From Bacillota bacterium (GTDB lineage Bacteria > Bacillota > Sulfobacillia > JAJZIM01 > JAJZBP01): DNA of 12,525 nt. The stretch is taken from contig JAJZBP010000030.1 in NCBI GenBank assembly GCA_021798855.1, forward strand, positions 1-12,525. The letters are read 5' to 3'. The notes under the pieces are model-generated. The model was not told where the DNA came from. It saw only the letters and a program-made list of their open reading frames with translations, and did no database searches. Position numbers and translations under genes: made by a program. Below, piece after piece: positions 12,316 to 12,525 of this stretch; positions within the stretch are counted from its first letter, which is position 1; each line of letters begins with the position of its first letter.

Positions 12316-12525
12316 CTATTCCACCCTCAAGTCTACGCCGCCGTCCGCCGGCATGATGTGCGTCCCGTCCGTCACCCCTTTGTCGAACAGAACCGTCTGG
12401 ATATGGTCGTATCCAACGGCACCGGCTTGCGCCTCGGGAACGCCCCGGAGCCGTGCCCCCGGCGCAGCCTTCATCTCCAAGGATCGTTTGGAACGGATAA
12501 CCGACGCCGGGAGATTGAAGTCTAT
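12316..12525 (-). CDS. 3' end of an unrecognised protein gene (truncated by window edge)
   Basis: The frame is open from the window edge to a TAG at 12316-12318 and encodes a 69-residue C-terminal fragment. It reads VIRSKRSLEMKAAPG early and HIQTVLFDKGVTDGTHIMP near the end. The spacing of 13 nt to the Mrp start, with the Mrp Shine-Dalgarno sequence in between, and a normal amino-acid composition support a real gene. The family is not recognised. The early RSKRSLEMKA stretch weakly resembles the C-terminal dinucleotide-binding part of molybdopterin oxidoreductases, which would suit a respiratory neighbourhood, but this is a guess. Confidence 0.6.
   Translation of the reverse strand: MDFNLPASVIRSKRSLEMKAAPGARLRGVPEAQAGAVGYDHIQTVLFDKGVTDGTHIMPADGGVDLRVE

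Noticed and set aside
12435..12445. 11-nt identity (TCGGGAACGCC) between the partial first spacer and the gene fragment at the right edge
   Set aside because: The spacer's PAM-proximal bases (its first eight) do not match the target, so it is not a credible self-targeting protospacer; a match of this length can arise by chance in GC-rich DNA.

Overview
The window holds one complete type I-B CRISPR-Cas locus, read right to left on the minus strand, followed on the right by part of a separate metabolic or redox operon, also on the minus strand. GC content is high. Shine-Dalgarno sequences are strong (GGAGG type), TTG and GTG starts are frequent, and a Csh-type Cas set occurs beside a DUF1858-Mrp ATPase and a YwiC-like membrane protein. 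Together these suggest a GC-rich anaerobic or thermophilic Firmicute (Clostridia or Moorella/Desulfotomaculum-like). That is an inference; no rRNA or other phylogenetic marker is present.

Layout from right to left, which is the direction of transcription. The 3' end of an unrecognised CDS (12316-12525) is followed by a DUF1858-Mrp ATPase (11310-12302) and a YwiC-like membrane protein (10521-11246). A perfect 16-bp hairpin (10475-10509) closes that unit. A candidate promoter (10399-10428) then leads into cas6 (9557-10339). Between cas6 and cas8 lies an insert of about 1 kb. It holds a solitary CRISPR-repeat-like element with its own promoter (9450-9560), a UPF0175 antitoxin-like gene and a DUF3368 PIN-like gene. 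The effector and adaptation genes follow: cas8b (TM1802/Csh1), cas7 (Csh2), cas5, cas3 (HD nuclease plus helicase), cas4, cas1, a GC-rich decamer repeat, and cas2. The left edge carries a leader with a near-consensus promoter, the leader-proximal repeat and the start of the first spacer.

How the parts work together. Cas6 cuts repeat RNA. Cas8, Cas7, Cas5 and Cas6 form Cascade around the crRNA. Cas3 degrades the bound target. Cas4, Cas1 and Cas2 acquire new spacers at the leader end of the array.

The most interesting feature is the element between cas6 and the PIN/UPF0175 pair. It is a single repeat that keeps the ATTGAAAC crRNA handle and shows a compensatory base-pair change in the hairpin stem. 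A promoter that appears dedicated to it is placed so that transcription should begin just before the repeat. This is the architecture and position expected for CreA/CreR-like guide RNAs, which use Cascade to repress a toxin or the cas genes, here linked to a protein toxin-antitoxin pair. Other notable points are a cas2 gene whose family-expected start codon reads ACG, a G-rich tandem repeat between cas1 and cas2, and an Mrp protein without its C-terminal CxxC motif but with a CxxC in a fused N-terminal domain.
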